NCBI GenBank assembly: GCA_003999685.1
Contig: CP021221.1
Location: 1,488,001 to 1,552,000, forward strand
DNA from: Taiwanofungus camphoratus
Taxonomy: Eukaryota; Basidiomycota; Agaricomycetes; Polyporales; Taiwanofungaceae
Length of the DNA stretch: 64,000 nt
Reading direction: 5' to 3'
Part shown: positions 22,784 to 37,558 of the stretch, in pieces
Position numbering within the stretch: position 1 is the stretch's first letter
How the letters are laid out: the number at the start of each line of letters is the position of its first letter
Notes under the pieces: generated by a model
What the model was told of the DNA's origin: nothing
Seen by the model: only the letters and a program-made list of their open reading frames with translations
The model's database searches: none
Translations under genes and position numbers: made by a program

Positions 22784-25461
22784 TCAGTCAGATAAAAGAC
22801 CCTTGCAAAATAACGAGGACGCTGCGCACGGGAGGGGATTTTCTTGGATTGGAAGGCAACATAAAAAGCATAAAAAATTAGCGGCGGCTTGGCAGATGAA
22901 TACGATGCGTAAGGCATCGGCATAGGAATCCACTGCCGCCTGCTTGAGGGGTGAACTTAGTTCAGGAATTATATTCGTTGAGTGCCTAGCGGAGAGCATT
23001 GATAAGCAGCAGTATACAAGATGAATGGAAACGTCAACTGACCGAATTTTTTCAATGATCTATGAGGTAATTCAAGGCTCAGTCTACACCTCAACGAGTC
23101 ATCGAAATTTACCAACCTCGGCTGCTCCTGGGATTGTTATACGTTCTCGGAGCTTACGTGTCAATACGGCTTGCAATAAAGCACCACTCAGACTGACTCC
23201 CAGCACCTGGCCAGTGGTCCGGAATAAGTAAGTGACTAGGTGAGCTCATCAGCACATCAACGCAACGACTTCATGCTCGATTGATGGACTTACTACCGGT
23301 AGCCACAGCCATGTCTTCCTTATCGACACTGGCGATCATAGCCTGAGGAGGGTCTGCCTTTAATATGATTGAAACGCTGAGTATGGCAGACTGACTATTA
23401 ATGTAGTCGTGATGACGCTAGCCATACCAAAGCCTTGAGGAACAATGTCGAACCATAGATGGAACGTAGAGGTGTTGTTGTTCCAGAAGACAAGAAGGAT
23501 GGCGGCGACCACAGTTAATACACAGGAGATTAATGTCAAGCCATACAGCTTTCCTGTGCGTCTCATAACCCTGCATCCCAACGTTAATGATCAGGATTTA
23601 ATTCGAACTCGGTCGACGGCATACCAGCCAGCAAATACGCTGCCTGTTGAAATGGCGACCTGCAGAATAGGTCAGCTCAAGAGGATGACCTCAGACTTGC
23701 TGATAACCAAACACACTGAGTGCGGCAATAAGTGTAGTCCTGCCAAAGGCAATGTTAATATGGGACAAGTAGGGCACAGTGTTCACGCACCTGCATCAGT
23801 GGATGAATTCAACCTGACTGCGGAAAAGTACTACACAAATAAAATCTACGTTTAGGGTGGAACACCCTTTGAAGCAATTCAACGCACTAATGGTACATTG
23901 TACAGCTAGAGGAAAAAGTGAGTCAGTATTTGGAAATGAGGCCTAAATTTGGAATTTAGCAGACCGTAGAAAATGCAGCAATGCTGCCAAATAAACATGA
24001 TAACGACACAGCAAGTGGTGTGCGCTGCTTAACCAGTCTGATCGGCATGACCGGGTATGGCGAATAACAAGTCTCTACAAACACGAAGAAGCCGCACCAG
24101 ACTGCGCTCGCCACCAACAAGCCCCAAATGAGTGGGTGGGACCAGGGTAATTCCTCCGTAGACTTCAGACTGAAGCCTAATAAAAGACAGCCGACCGTCC
24201 CGACCAACGTCAAGGAGCCGAGAAAGTCTATGCGACGTAGCTTTACATGCAACGATTGCTTCTGAACCTCATCCGGTAGCTTTATCGACACCTTTGCGGA
24301 GACCAAAATGAAAGAGAAGACCAGAATGGGCATCTACAGACAAGTAAGGAACATGTCAGCGTCATCGAATGTCGATGCTGCATTTGCGGAGCCGACCTGA
24401 AAAAGGAATGCGGATCTCCTGGTACGAATAAATAGTGAATGATCAGACAACATTCAAATCCTCATGGCGAAACCATACCGACCATCCAAAACTATCATTC
24501 AACCAGCCTCCCAAAGGCCCCCCCAAGCCGGCACCCAAACCAAACAGACTGGAAGATAGTAGGGTCAGCCATGCGAACCGAAATTTCCATCAAGGCGCTT
24601 ACATGTTGGTCATGCCTTGATACAGGCCTCGTTGGCGGCTAATGAAAGCCTATGAATTCCCGCGAATTGAGCGCACTCGGGTGTGCAGACTCACAGCGGT
24701 ATCAGATCCGTTACAGCGACGCTAGACACTGTGGTCAAAGGACGTATGAGCATGACGTCATCCTGTCCCGGTGTGGGCTCACCTGTCATCACTCTGTGAT
24801 CCCGTCGGAAATCGATGAATTCTGATTTGATGGTGAGTATGCTAGGGCGGTACTTACCCTCCCCCACCCATTCCTGCGACTGCGCGGGCAGCGATAAGCG
24901 CATCCATCGAAGGAGCCAAACCGCACAAAAACGTGCCCACTCCTACGGACGATGGTCAAACACGAACGACCATCAGAATGTCGACTTGACCAACCAAAGA
25001 GGGACAGAGCTAGTAACATGGCGCCCTTTCGACCCAGGATGTCCGACAACCGACCTTCAAGCAGCTATCAGACACCTCTAGTTGCGAGTCACCGCACAAC
25101 ACACGTACCGTATAGAGGGGTGAAACAACATACGGACAACAGGTACGAGGTGCCAATATACGATGATCGGTTGGACTCGTGGAAGTAGCTGCCAATCGGT
25201 GCCAGCAGCGTCGCGACAATGGTTCCTAGGACACGTACAGACTTCACGAGTACGAGAATAGGGCCCATGGAACGGCTTACCGTCCAAAGCTCCGAGGAAC
25301 ACAGCGCTCCATAGTCCGGCCAACACCCATGCCAGGTCAACGCCAGTGACTCTGTTCTGTGGTGCGTCCTTCTGAAGGCGGGTTGCCCCGGCAGAGTCTA
25401 GGGATGCAGTAGACTGGAGTAAAGGACTAGATTCTGAATGTTCTCGCTCGCTTGAAGGCAT
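22784..25461 (-). CDS. MFS transporter, DHA2/vacuolar basic amino acid (Vba)-like
   Basis: Many short exons on the minus strand form one major-facilitator protein. It starts MPSSEREHSESSPLLQSTAS (25461); the acidic 'SPLL' tail is typical of vacuolar sorting. TM1 is LAWVLAGLWSAVFLGALD, followed by GTIVATLLAPIGSYFHESNR and SYIGTSYLLSVCCFTPLYG, then motif A LSDILGRKGAML. Later come AARAVAGMGGG, GLGAGLGGPLGGWLNDSFGW, PILVFSFILVSAKVSIKLPD, LLLGFSLKSTEELPWSHPLI, RRTGKLYGLTLISC and SYLFRTTGQVLGVSLSGALL, then IIPELSSPLKQAAVDSYADA and two closing hydrophobic runs before the stop at 22784. About 14 membrane segments fit DHA2 proton antiporters. Yeast relatives export toxic compounds or load basic amino acids into vacuoles; the substrate here is not known. 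No break was noticed. Confidence 0.85.
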
Positions 25462-28400
25462 GGGTGCAGGATGAGGTGCAGCTGTAGGACCACCGGACCT
25501 TATATCTTTCGGAGAGTAGATGTCCCGCGGAATAGCAAATACGTCTGGAAGATCTGGAAGAACCGCCAGCGCGGGAATGACGAACCTGAACGCAAAACAC
25601 GGAAGCTGGAACGACTGGCTTTTTGCGAACCGCCAGAGGGTGGGGTCGATAAGTCAACTGTTTAGGAGGCGCATAAATTATAAGTATTCCGATATCGTAC
25701 CTCATGAGATCCTCGTAGATCCACAGCTAGCATGAATCTAAGCTGAGTATCGTCAGCTTCCGTTCTTAGCGGTGGCATTCCGATGAGTCTGAAGCAGTCG
25801 GTCCGACATGTGTGACTGCAACACTCCGCTTGTCTGTTAAAATCATAGCACTGCATGCTGTTGACCTTTCGACTTGTTCCTCTGATCAATGTTCGACGCC
25901 TCGTCCAGGCTACTGCACAAACGCGACAAGTCCGATGCGCTCGGGGGTGACTGCACTGTCACGCGCGCACTCTCTCCACCATCCCCATAACTCGAAGGCG
26001 GGCGCCGATTGAACTTACACACTCGTGGTGGCCGACTGCTGCATCCGTCCGTGGGCAATTCCCCATGCAGCGAATATAGATTGTGTTTCCTCAACGATGC
26101 TCTGCTGAGGATCGCCGCAGGCAAGCGGCGAAATGTTGTGTCTTCGGATGCGGCATTGCCGGCGATACACCACCCTGCCTGTTTTTTTCTCCCAGCATGA
26201 CTGCGAAACCGGCATTGCGTCCGTTCCAGAATTACGCACGAATCATGCAATCCAGACTTTACATAAAATTTGATCCGCTCTCTATCGGACTTCATTGCAC
26301 ACGGTTGGTTCACTCGGCCATTCATCTCAGCAGAAGACGGGTCCCCATTTCAAGTTAGCCCACCGCTCCCATAGTTCACGGACTCACCGACACCCTCGAG
26401 TCTCTATGGTCATCGCGTCGGCTAGCAGGATTCTCTGCAATGTGCCCGCACACCAGGACTCGTGTTAGGCAATCCGGAGATCGCACTTGCGTATCTATGA
26501 CAGCCTTCCGTATGTTGAGTGTAGGGTGTTGCACAAGTGAGAGGCACACTTGTCCTTTTCCTCGGATCTGTCCCTGCTCAACGCTTGGATGAGAAGAACC
26601 TCACCTAACAGTGATTCTGTCACTTCTAGTGGTATGTGTGCGTGTCGCGTTGCAATGCGGAACCTTTTCTTTCCGGGGCAAGCATCCCCAATCATGTCAT
26701 CCTCCGATCCGCTCGTTCGCTCATGCCGCGTACGTGTTTTCCTATTTCAACTTTATTTATTTGCGCGTAGGGTTAACGACACATGATTATTGCCGAAATC
26801 CAATTATGACGTTCAGAACTAATGCTAGAGCTAAACGCGCTTGTGGACATAGGCCAAGTTACCGCTAGCGCACTAATACTTCATCGATGGACAGGATAAC
26901 ACCTGAAACGGAGTACAGACGTCCACGCCCTCCTAACGGTTTACGACCCAGAGCATTCTACTCGCCGGGCAGTCGCCGTTGATGACCTTACATGGCTTGC
27001 TGGAACGTGTCGGAAGTCCTCTGCGTCTAACTTTCCGGCGGAGTCAGACATGGATGCTACACCAGCCTCCTCGCACGGGCGCTTCTCCTAACGGTTGTCA
27101 CATCAGCGTGGAGCACCGCCCGCCCGCCAGCCAGTCAGTTCCTTCTGTCAAAATTTGCGAACATACTTCCGCTTGCTTAAGCACGGCCCACTGACAGGAT
27201 AACGACCATGAAACAAGCTGCCAGCTTTTTCTCCTTTCGTTTCGACTCTGCTTTATGACAACAAACATCGAAGCGCGTTTCGCCCGAAATTTTTCGTTTG
27301 CACTCTGATCGGCTGGATGGGTGTGGTCCCGGACTGTTCGGATCGATAGTCATCATCCGCCCCACTGCACTCCCGGATTGTCTCACCGCCTCAGGAACAA
27401 CGCAAGGCTCACCAGAATCTGTGAGTCGGATACTGTGACAATCACTACTCTTGGTCCGTCTGAAACAGATAATTCGACATGTTCGTTTCACGCAATTTTC
27501 GGCTTGGTCACGCTTTACAGCGGCCGGAAATACTCCGCGCTCTTTAAGACCGATGCCCAAGCTAACAATATAACTCCCAATCCTCTACAGGTTCCGGTGT
27601 CATCCTTCATAGGTCGTCTTTGCAGCGGTGGCTGGAAGTGGTCTGATGTTCGACCTCTATTCTTCATAGACAAGACCACAATCCAGCTCTAGAGAATTCT
27701 GTTTCCGAATTTGATTGCACCTCAAAGTTCTCCGCTTGAGCAACAAGGTGCTGGTGATCCACCGAGACGTCATATCTAGGATAGTCGCCTCAGGAGTATT
27801 TGCCGTTGTCCGGCCGGTCCACCCTTGAAAATATGTCAAATTATGGTCAAGCACTGTGCGGGCATGGACAAACAGCCTATGTATAAGGGCGTCTATCAGC
27901 GCTCATGTGGAACGCATCAAAAATCGATATGCGGCATTCGCGGACATTACAGGAGACTTGGCAGTAGAGCTTGGAAGATCAACAGACATGTCATCCGCGA
28001 GATTTGCTGACGTCGTGGAAATATAAAGTCAGTGTCATTGAGGAATGTCTTTGCCCCTAGATGTGTCTAGTATCCCGCATTGATTTGCCCCACGATAATC
28101 ATGGACCCAGGAACCTCGAAATTGGCCCTGCCATGGTCACGCAAGTGTCAGGGCATGTCGGGATCTTCTTTAGCTGCGGAGCTCGAGTGGCAGGCACTAT
28201 GAATTTACGAGCAAGTAATATAGTCAATGTTCGAGGAAGTCTTCTGCACAGGGCCGCCGCATCACGATGAAGGCTGTCTAGTGAGTATATCGAGACTTTG
28301 CACCGTGGGAGTGTAGGTCACTCGTACCGGAACATAATGTCCAGCTGGACAGCAAATGAGGCGCTAAAGTTTCATCTATCGGTAACCACTCTCCCCCCTT

Positions 28401-29097
28401 TATGCCTAGTGTGGTTTTCATGAACGAACGATATAAAGGTATCTTTTTCGACCATCCGGTTAGTTTTATTACTCAACACGGCCCGTGCCCTCAGCTGCAG
28501 AACCCTTTATTCAAATACAACGCAGGCAGCTCTTGTGCACCCTAGAGTTCCTGGCGGCCTCGAATGTGTAACTTGATGGTCTATGCGACATCTCATACTC
28601 TGCACATACAGAAATGTTATGCATAGATGGAAGAGCTGCTGTTTGCAGCTTTTCCGAGCGAAGACTTGTCAGCAAGAGAGGCGTGAAGGTTCAAGGAAGC
28701 TAAGGCTGACAATCTGAACGTACTTTATTGATGGCGGTGAAGAGCTATTCCGAGAAGACGTGACTGCTTCCACAATTATGGTTATGTCTACATGCGCAGT
28801 CTGGGTTGTGAGTGATTTTGCTCACCCCCTTAGTCGGCGTGGTCGTTACTAATGACAGATGCAACCTAGGCTTACGGCTCGACTTGCCTAGGATGGACCT
28901 GTGCGCGCTTTCACCTAATCCAGTAATACTATCACAGGCATTAAGTGTGGTTCGTAATACGAGCCTGATTCCCAGAGCTTACGGCGCCGGATAGTGGCTT
29001 GCAATGTTGACTTGAAACTCTTACCGATCGATCGTGAGTCGCGTATTTGGCGCGTGTGTCACGTCTCGACGCGGTCAGCACGTGACCTTCTCACTCA
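25462..29097. other. Gene-poor region
   Basis: About 3.6 kb with no frame that I can join into a recognisable protein. Frames such as 25843-26325 (minus), 27177-27560 (minus) and 27321-27692 (plus) overlap on opposite strands and have no motifs. The left end should hold the MFS promoter. The rest may be decayed mobile DNA, but no family can be named from reading. Confidence 0.4.
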
Positions 29098-29103
29098 GAG
29101 CTA

Positions 29104-29134
29104 CCACCGCCAATCCCTATACGAGCTTTGATCC
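29104..29134 (+). repeat. Left terminal inverted repeat of the MITE-like element
   Basis: Two exact blocks (15 and 12 bp) are separated by 4 bp and pair with 29523-29551, where the spacer is 2 bp. Confidence 0.85.
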
Positions 29135-29522
29135 CAAATTACCGAAAATGGGGGTCTGGGAGCCAAAATGTTCGATCCAAAAAACCGAATTCGCCCGGGC
29201 GCATTGTTAGGTGCCCAAAATTACCGAAAATGGACCGATAAACGGGAGGATAGCCACCGAAATGGAAGGTTTCCGGCCATGAAGACATCCGTTACAGTCA
29301 TGCTTCCGGTCAGGTGCCGATCCAAAAAGGTTTTTTCGGTGAGAAACGGTGTGGTCCTCCAATACCACGGAATCCGAGGGACAAAAATGCCAGGCAAATC
29401 AGGCGGCGAGCTTTTTTAGAGGTTCGATCCCATTTTTGACCGAAAAAGCCCATTTTCGGCTGATGTTATGTGAAAACCCACCGAATTGACCATGTTCGGA
29501 CCACCGAAAAAGGATATGCTCA

Positions 29523-29551
29523 GGATCAAAGCTCTTAGGGATTGGCGGTGG
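29523..29551 (-). repeat. Right terminal inverted repeat of the MITE-like element
   Basis: This is the reverse complement of the left arm with 27 matching positions and a 2-bp length difference in the spacer. Confidence 0.85.
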
Positions 29552-29560
29552 CCCTGAGCT

Positions 29561-31774
29561 CTCCCAGGTCCAACTTTCGGCAGCCTGCCGTAGGCAGTTA
29601 CATACTCCTCTCCCGGTATCTTGACTCCTCGCTGTCCTCGGTTGTCACTCGGGCTTGATCATCAGACCTGGTTCTCGCCATTCATATACACAATCACACC
29701 CGATTAAACATCTCACATGGGGAAGAGGATCCTTCAAGACTTGACCATAGGCATGAAAATTCCCATTTTTGCTAATCTTTACTGTCTTCTCTCCGTTGTT
29801 TGAAATATCCCAGATACCCTGTAATAAGATCATATAACGCTCTGTGACGTGAGAGTCCGACCTGAAACATGCATGCTAAACAGGAGGAAGAAAGTTCACT
29901 GGCGATGTCGAACGCTTTATGTCTTATCCGGGTCGGGCCATCCACTGGCAATAAGTACCAAATGCTCAGGTTTTCATATGACAGTCATTATACATATTAA
30001 TGATCCACGACCGGAGTCATGGGCCTTTAATTGTCGCAAAGAGGTTCATATACAGGGTTTCAGTTGAGGCACACCGATTCTAGATGCCTTGTGGAGATTA
30101 TCGCAGTCTCTAAAGAGAGGTATGAACGCGAGAAGCGTACAAAGCCTTCGCACCGAAGACCATAAGACTTCACTTAGAAGGCTGTTACCCCAAGTGAGGT
30201 AGTCGGGAAACATCATTTAATTCCTCTCAGAGCGGAAATCAACCTCGTTCATGATTCTTCCGGATGCGGTTTTCATTCAAACATTCAGCATGCAGGTACA
30301 TTCCTCGTCTCCCCGGTTGACAAACGCTGGGCTTGTGCATGCTCGCTGCATTGAACTCGATTGAGAACTTGAACAATCCCAGTAGCTCGCCATGAGGCAA
30401 CGGTTCGTGCTGAGACAGACTGCTGCCCCCATTGATTTAGCAGGTGACCTGTTTTATGCTTTGAGTAGGTCAGAACACCACACTGTATGAAGCCTGGAGT
30501 AAAACCACATCTGGATCTAGGTACATGTGACACAATCGTGATACAATCAATTATCTTCCAAGGAAGGCCATGTTAAGCTGAACATGGTTAACACTTTCCA
30601 TCAGAGCCTTGGCGGAAATGAAGGCCTGGGTGAGTGTCTCGTGGAAGAAGACAATAAGTGGTCAGATCTTGACACAAGGGCCCTTTCCATACGGAGAGGT
30701 TGACCTCACGGTGCCGATCATAACACACAGAGTTGATAGTTATTGCCTCCGCTGGTTTCCTGACTTCGAAACGGGGCATGAGATATACAATACGCTCAGC
30801 GTCAACGAGCGTAGGATCTTTGTGGTCGGCGTCAATGTGCAATCTTTGCGGGCGCTGAGAGTCGCCCAGGGACCGCGAACCATGTTTGGCCAGCGACGTT
30901 GCTAAACCGGTTTGGACTACGCACTACACCGGCCACGGTCAGTCCCGATATGCGCATGAGGTCAGTTTGCCCAAGTGCTGTTGCCCATGCTTTACCATAT
31001 CATATTCCCGCAATGGCACAGGGCGAATCACGCGGATCCAGAAGCGCCGAGGTTTTCGAGGGATCCCACTCTTATTGTAGCGCCTGAGACGAACTGTGTG
31101 GTACGTCGCCAGATGGCAAATATGACATTGGATTGGATGCAAGAATGCCGCTTTTCAGAAACTTCATCTGCTAGGGAAAAGCTTGATAAGTTGGCATGGA
31201 AGCTACCTGAAACTAAAGCAGATTACGCCTAGGCTAAGTAAGAGTTTTTACTAGTGGGCTGTATAGCCGACGGCGAATCCCAGGTTGAAATCAGGTCCCG
31301 GGTGCGAGCGGACATCCGCTGTACGTATACGCTCTGTCGTCGCCATCGTCAACCCGAGTAAAAGCGGTGCTACGCCGGTTTCTCCCATATTGTAGGACTA
31401 CGAATAGTCAGGATTACCACTCGATATGCGATTGAGACATATGGAGGAATGCCAGAGAATGAGACAAAGAACCACCGGAAGCCTGGGTAGGTCTGTAAGA
31501 CCTGATAGAAAATAGAAAGGGGCAATTGCCGTATTTGCTGAGATAATCCAGCCTGAAACGCCCTGATGGAAAAGGAGTAATCTTTATTCAATTTACGGGA
31601 CTCGAAAGCATCGAGCCCGCAAGTGTGTACGCTCGTCGCCATCGAAAACCACCACCGTCGTCCCCCCACCTCCAGCTCCAGCCCGCCTGCCATCGACCCC
31701 AGCCTGCAGTCTAGTAGTCGTTTTATCAACATCGTGATCGCGTCAAACCGTCGTGTCCATCTAATCTTGCAATT
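29561..31774. other. Gene-poor region with possible gene remnant near 30609-31232
   Basis: No intact gene. Plus-strand frames at 30609-30905 and 30975-31232 have protein-like composition (for example YCLRWFPDFETGHEIYNT and REKLDKLAWKLPETKADYA) but do not join and match no family I know. Minus-strand frames over the same bases look equally long. It is either a decayed gene or chance. The right end is the 5' flank of the kinase gene. Confidence 0.35.
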
Positions 31775-34999
<3,225 letters not shown>

Positions 35000-37558
35000 T
35001 CGGGCGTGCTCCCGGCGCGGGCCCCCCGTCTGCGCGGCGTGGGTGCTGCAAGGGGCCACCTGGCGTGATTCGGGGTCAGGCTGCGCCGTGCTGTGTGCCC
35101 TGCGGCGTGGATCCTGCTGCCCCGCTGTGCTGTGCTGTGCTGTTTTTTTATTATTTTTCTGCGGATTTTTGGTTATAGTTCTCGCGTCGTGCCATCTGTC
35201 ATAATGATTCCGTTTCGTGTATCCGCTGCATTTGGTGCTCTCCCGCTCTTTATGGTTATCCTGCGTTATGGTCGGCAGCGCGGCGCGCGGGGCTGCACCC
35301 TCGAGCCCTGTCCTATCACCGTGCTGTCGCTGCGTGTCTTTTTTCTGGTCCTGTGAACACTCATCCAGTCATTTGCGTTATTCTTCTGTCTGCATGCATT
35401 CCGTTGGAAACCCTTCACTGTACCATCACCCGCATCCGTCACTTCGTTCACAGGCCTTGACATCACATATATATTCGCTAACTGCTCATTGCGTTCCGTG
35501 CATCCCACACACACCCCGACCATCGCTCCCTACCGTACCCGTATTTACGAATTTTTAAACAGAATCTCCATAGACAGGCTGCTATCTTACGACCGGTTTT
35601 TACGTACCCGCATTCTACATGCAATGTTCGATGTTCGCTGTTTGATGGATTGGGATTAGCTGTGTTGAATGTACGTCGCGGATCTGGGGCGTGATGCGTA
35701 AGTACCAAGTATGGAGTGCGAGGGCGACAGGTGCGCCAGCGCGACGATGCGCGTGATTGAGCGGGCGTCTCGGGCGTCGGGCTTACGCGGCGCGCGAACA
35801 TTGCGATGCGCCCGCTGCATATAGCACCAGCACGGTTTCTGACCGTTCGAGCGATCGCGGGCGGCGTGGTCCTGCCGCCACGGGGCCGCCGTGCAGGTGC
35901 CGTGTGCGCACTGTGCATGCCTATGCATCAAGTATGCACGCCCTCAGCAGCGTGAATGGACGCATCGGGAATGATGTCGCACGTTTTACTGGGATTTCGC
36001 CCGTGGGGGGGGGCCATGTGGAATGGACAGGCAGCGGTGCTAGCCGGTGCATTGTGGGCGCCACGGGGGGCGGGCACGTATGTATGTACATTGTACGAGG
36101 TGTGCTACGTACGGAAGGCAGATCGGCGAGTGCGCGCAAGGGGCGGCGGATCGAGGGAGACGCGTGGGCGTGGACGCGCGGGCTCGAAGATTGTGGCGCA
36201 GGAGTTCTCGAGCTGACGTCGCCGGCGGGTGTGGAGAAGGCAGTGGAGAGGGAATTGTTTGGACACCGCGCGATGGGAGGGCGCGGGCGGGGTGAGCTGT
36301 GTCTGAGGGGCTGCTGCGTGTGTCTGTGTGCCACGGCGTGCGCCGGGGGCTCTGCAGGGGAAATCTTCGAGGGTGGACGCGCAGGAAAAGCGAGAGCGCG
36401 GCGGTATTCTTGCTCGCAGTCTGGCCAAGGCGGCCATGAACTGCAAGCCAGGACGAGCATTGCCCGATATGGACACCATTGGGCGGCACATGGCGCCGGC
36501 GACTTTGGCGCGGACCCCGGGCGCAGGGATCAGGGTCCGTGGGAAGCGAAGGATGGGGTTCACCCTCGAATGCATCCAGCCAATCACCGCACGCTCGAGG
36601 GATGCCACGCGAGACGGAATGCAGCCAGCCGACAGTCCCAGTTCGGCAGGAGATGTGACGGCCAGAAGGGGCTGCAGCCCAAATAGCCCATGGCGTGCTT
36701 ACTCTGCCACGGCGATTACAGGCTCCTCTGGCGGAGGCCGTCGAATGAATAGACGGGCAGCGTGGATGGGTGATGATGGTGGTGGTGGTGGCGGTGAGTG
36801 GCATCTGTCCAGTACGGCATGCGGAACATACTGGGCAGGGGATTTCCGACGGAGGCGTTGAGGGATGGATATGGGTGATGTGCTGTTCGATCAGAGATGG
36901 AGGTCTTCAGATGCGAAGCTTCTGGTGCATGTTCTATGGAATCTGTGAATTACCCGTTGCAAACCTTATTTTGGCAGCATGTGTGCGATAACCACTCACA
37001 ATCACCACCACCACACCCGCCCCCCGGTCACCCTGCCCGTCATTTCCCCGGAAGATCAAATGACGCTGACTCGCAAAAAACGGGCCCAAAAGACGCGTCC
37101 TCCTCGACGGCTGCGTTTCTCTCGACGGTGTACACACAGCGCAGCAGCAGTCTGGCAAGTGCACACACACACCGAGCACCCATTGACCAGCATCTGCACC
37201 ACAGGGGAGTGTGGTCGCGCGTGCGATATTGCCGCGGGGATTGGGGGAGGAGGCCCATCTGAGCCAAATCTCGACGAAATCTGTGTCCGCCCGTTTACGT
37301 GTTGAGGTTTCCTCGGTCGACAGGCATAAGTCCACCGTTGTCCCACCCAGACCGCTGGCTTCAACTCCCGCGTATATTTAGAAGTCCTCCTCATCCGTTT
37401 CCCCGCTTCTTTTCCTTGTCTCCGCGCCTTTTTCCCGTCCTCTTCCCCTGCACGCTAAAGTACAGTCCATCCCGTCTTCTCTCCTCCAGATCTTCAGCTT
37501 CTGTCCTCGTGCCTTCCACCGTCTCCTGTCCCTGTCTCTCTCCACACCAGGCACACCC
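35000..37558. other. GC-rich intergenic region between the kinase and HSF-type genes
   Basis: About 2.5 kb. The first few hundred bases are likely kinase 3' UTR (T-rich near 35140-35160). From 35700 to 36850 GC content is high and long frames occur on both strands (35757-36686 plus, 36040-36804 minus), which is expected where stop codons are rare. None has a domain. From 37380 on the sequence is strongly C/T-rich on the plus strand up to the HSF start, as in highly expressed fungal promoters and leaders. A simple TGG run lies near 36778-36793. Confidence 0.5.
37380..37558 (+). promoter_or_regulatory. Pyrimidine-rich promoter/leader of the HSF-type gene
   Basis: About 180 bases of nearly continuous C/T-rich sequence immediately precede the ATG at 37559. 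CT-rich tracts before the start are a common feature of strongly transcribed filamentous-fungal genes. No HSE (alternating GAA/TTC) was identified here with confidence. Confidence 0.45.

Larger units (their letters stand above)
29098..29560. mobile_element. Non-autonomous terminal-inverted-repeat element (MITE-like)
   Basis: A compact element of about 453 bp is bounded by imperfect inverted repeats of about 30 bp. The left arm block at 29104-29118 (CCACCGCCAATCCCT) is the exact complement of 29537-29551. The second block at 29123-29134 (GAGCTTTGATCC) is the exact complement of 29523-29534. The ends are flanked by GAGCT at 29098-29102 and 29556-29560, a possible 5-bp target duplication. Inside, an ACCGAAAATGG motif recurs in direct orientation near 29142 and 29225 and inverted near 29449. 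The only internal frame (29168-29419) shows no transposase motif. It is therefore a plain DNA-transposon derivative without coding capacity; the superfamily is not assignable by eye. Confidence 0.8.

Noticed and set aside
29168-29419. 83-codon frame inside the inverted-repeat element
   Set aside because: No transposase motif, biased to Lys/Asn from the repeated CCGAAAA motif; treated as non-coding.
35757-36804. Large opposite-strand open frames (309 and 254 codons) in the GC-rich gap
   Set aside because: They overlap each other, contain no motif, have Arg/Gly/Ala-biased composition expected from GC-rich non-coding DNA, and lack plausible intron structure.
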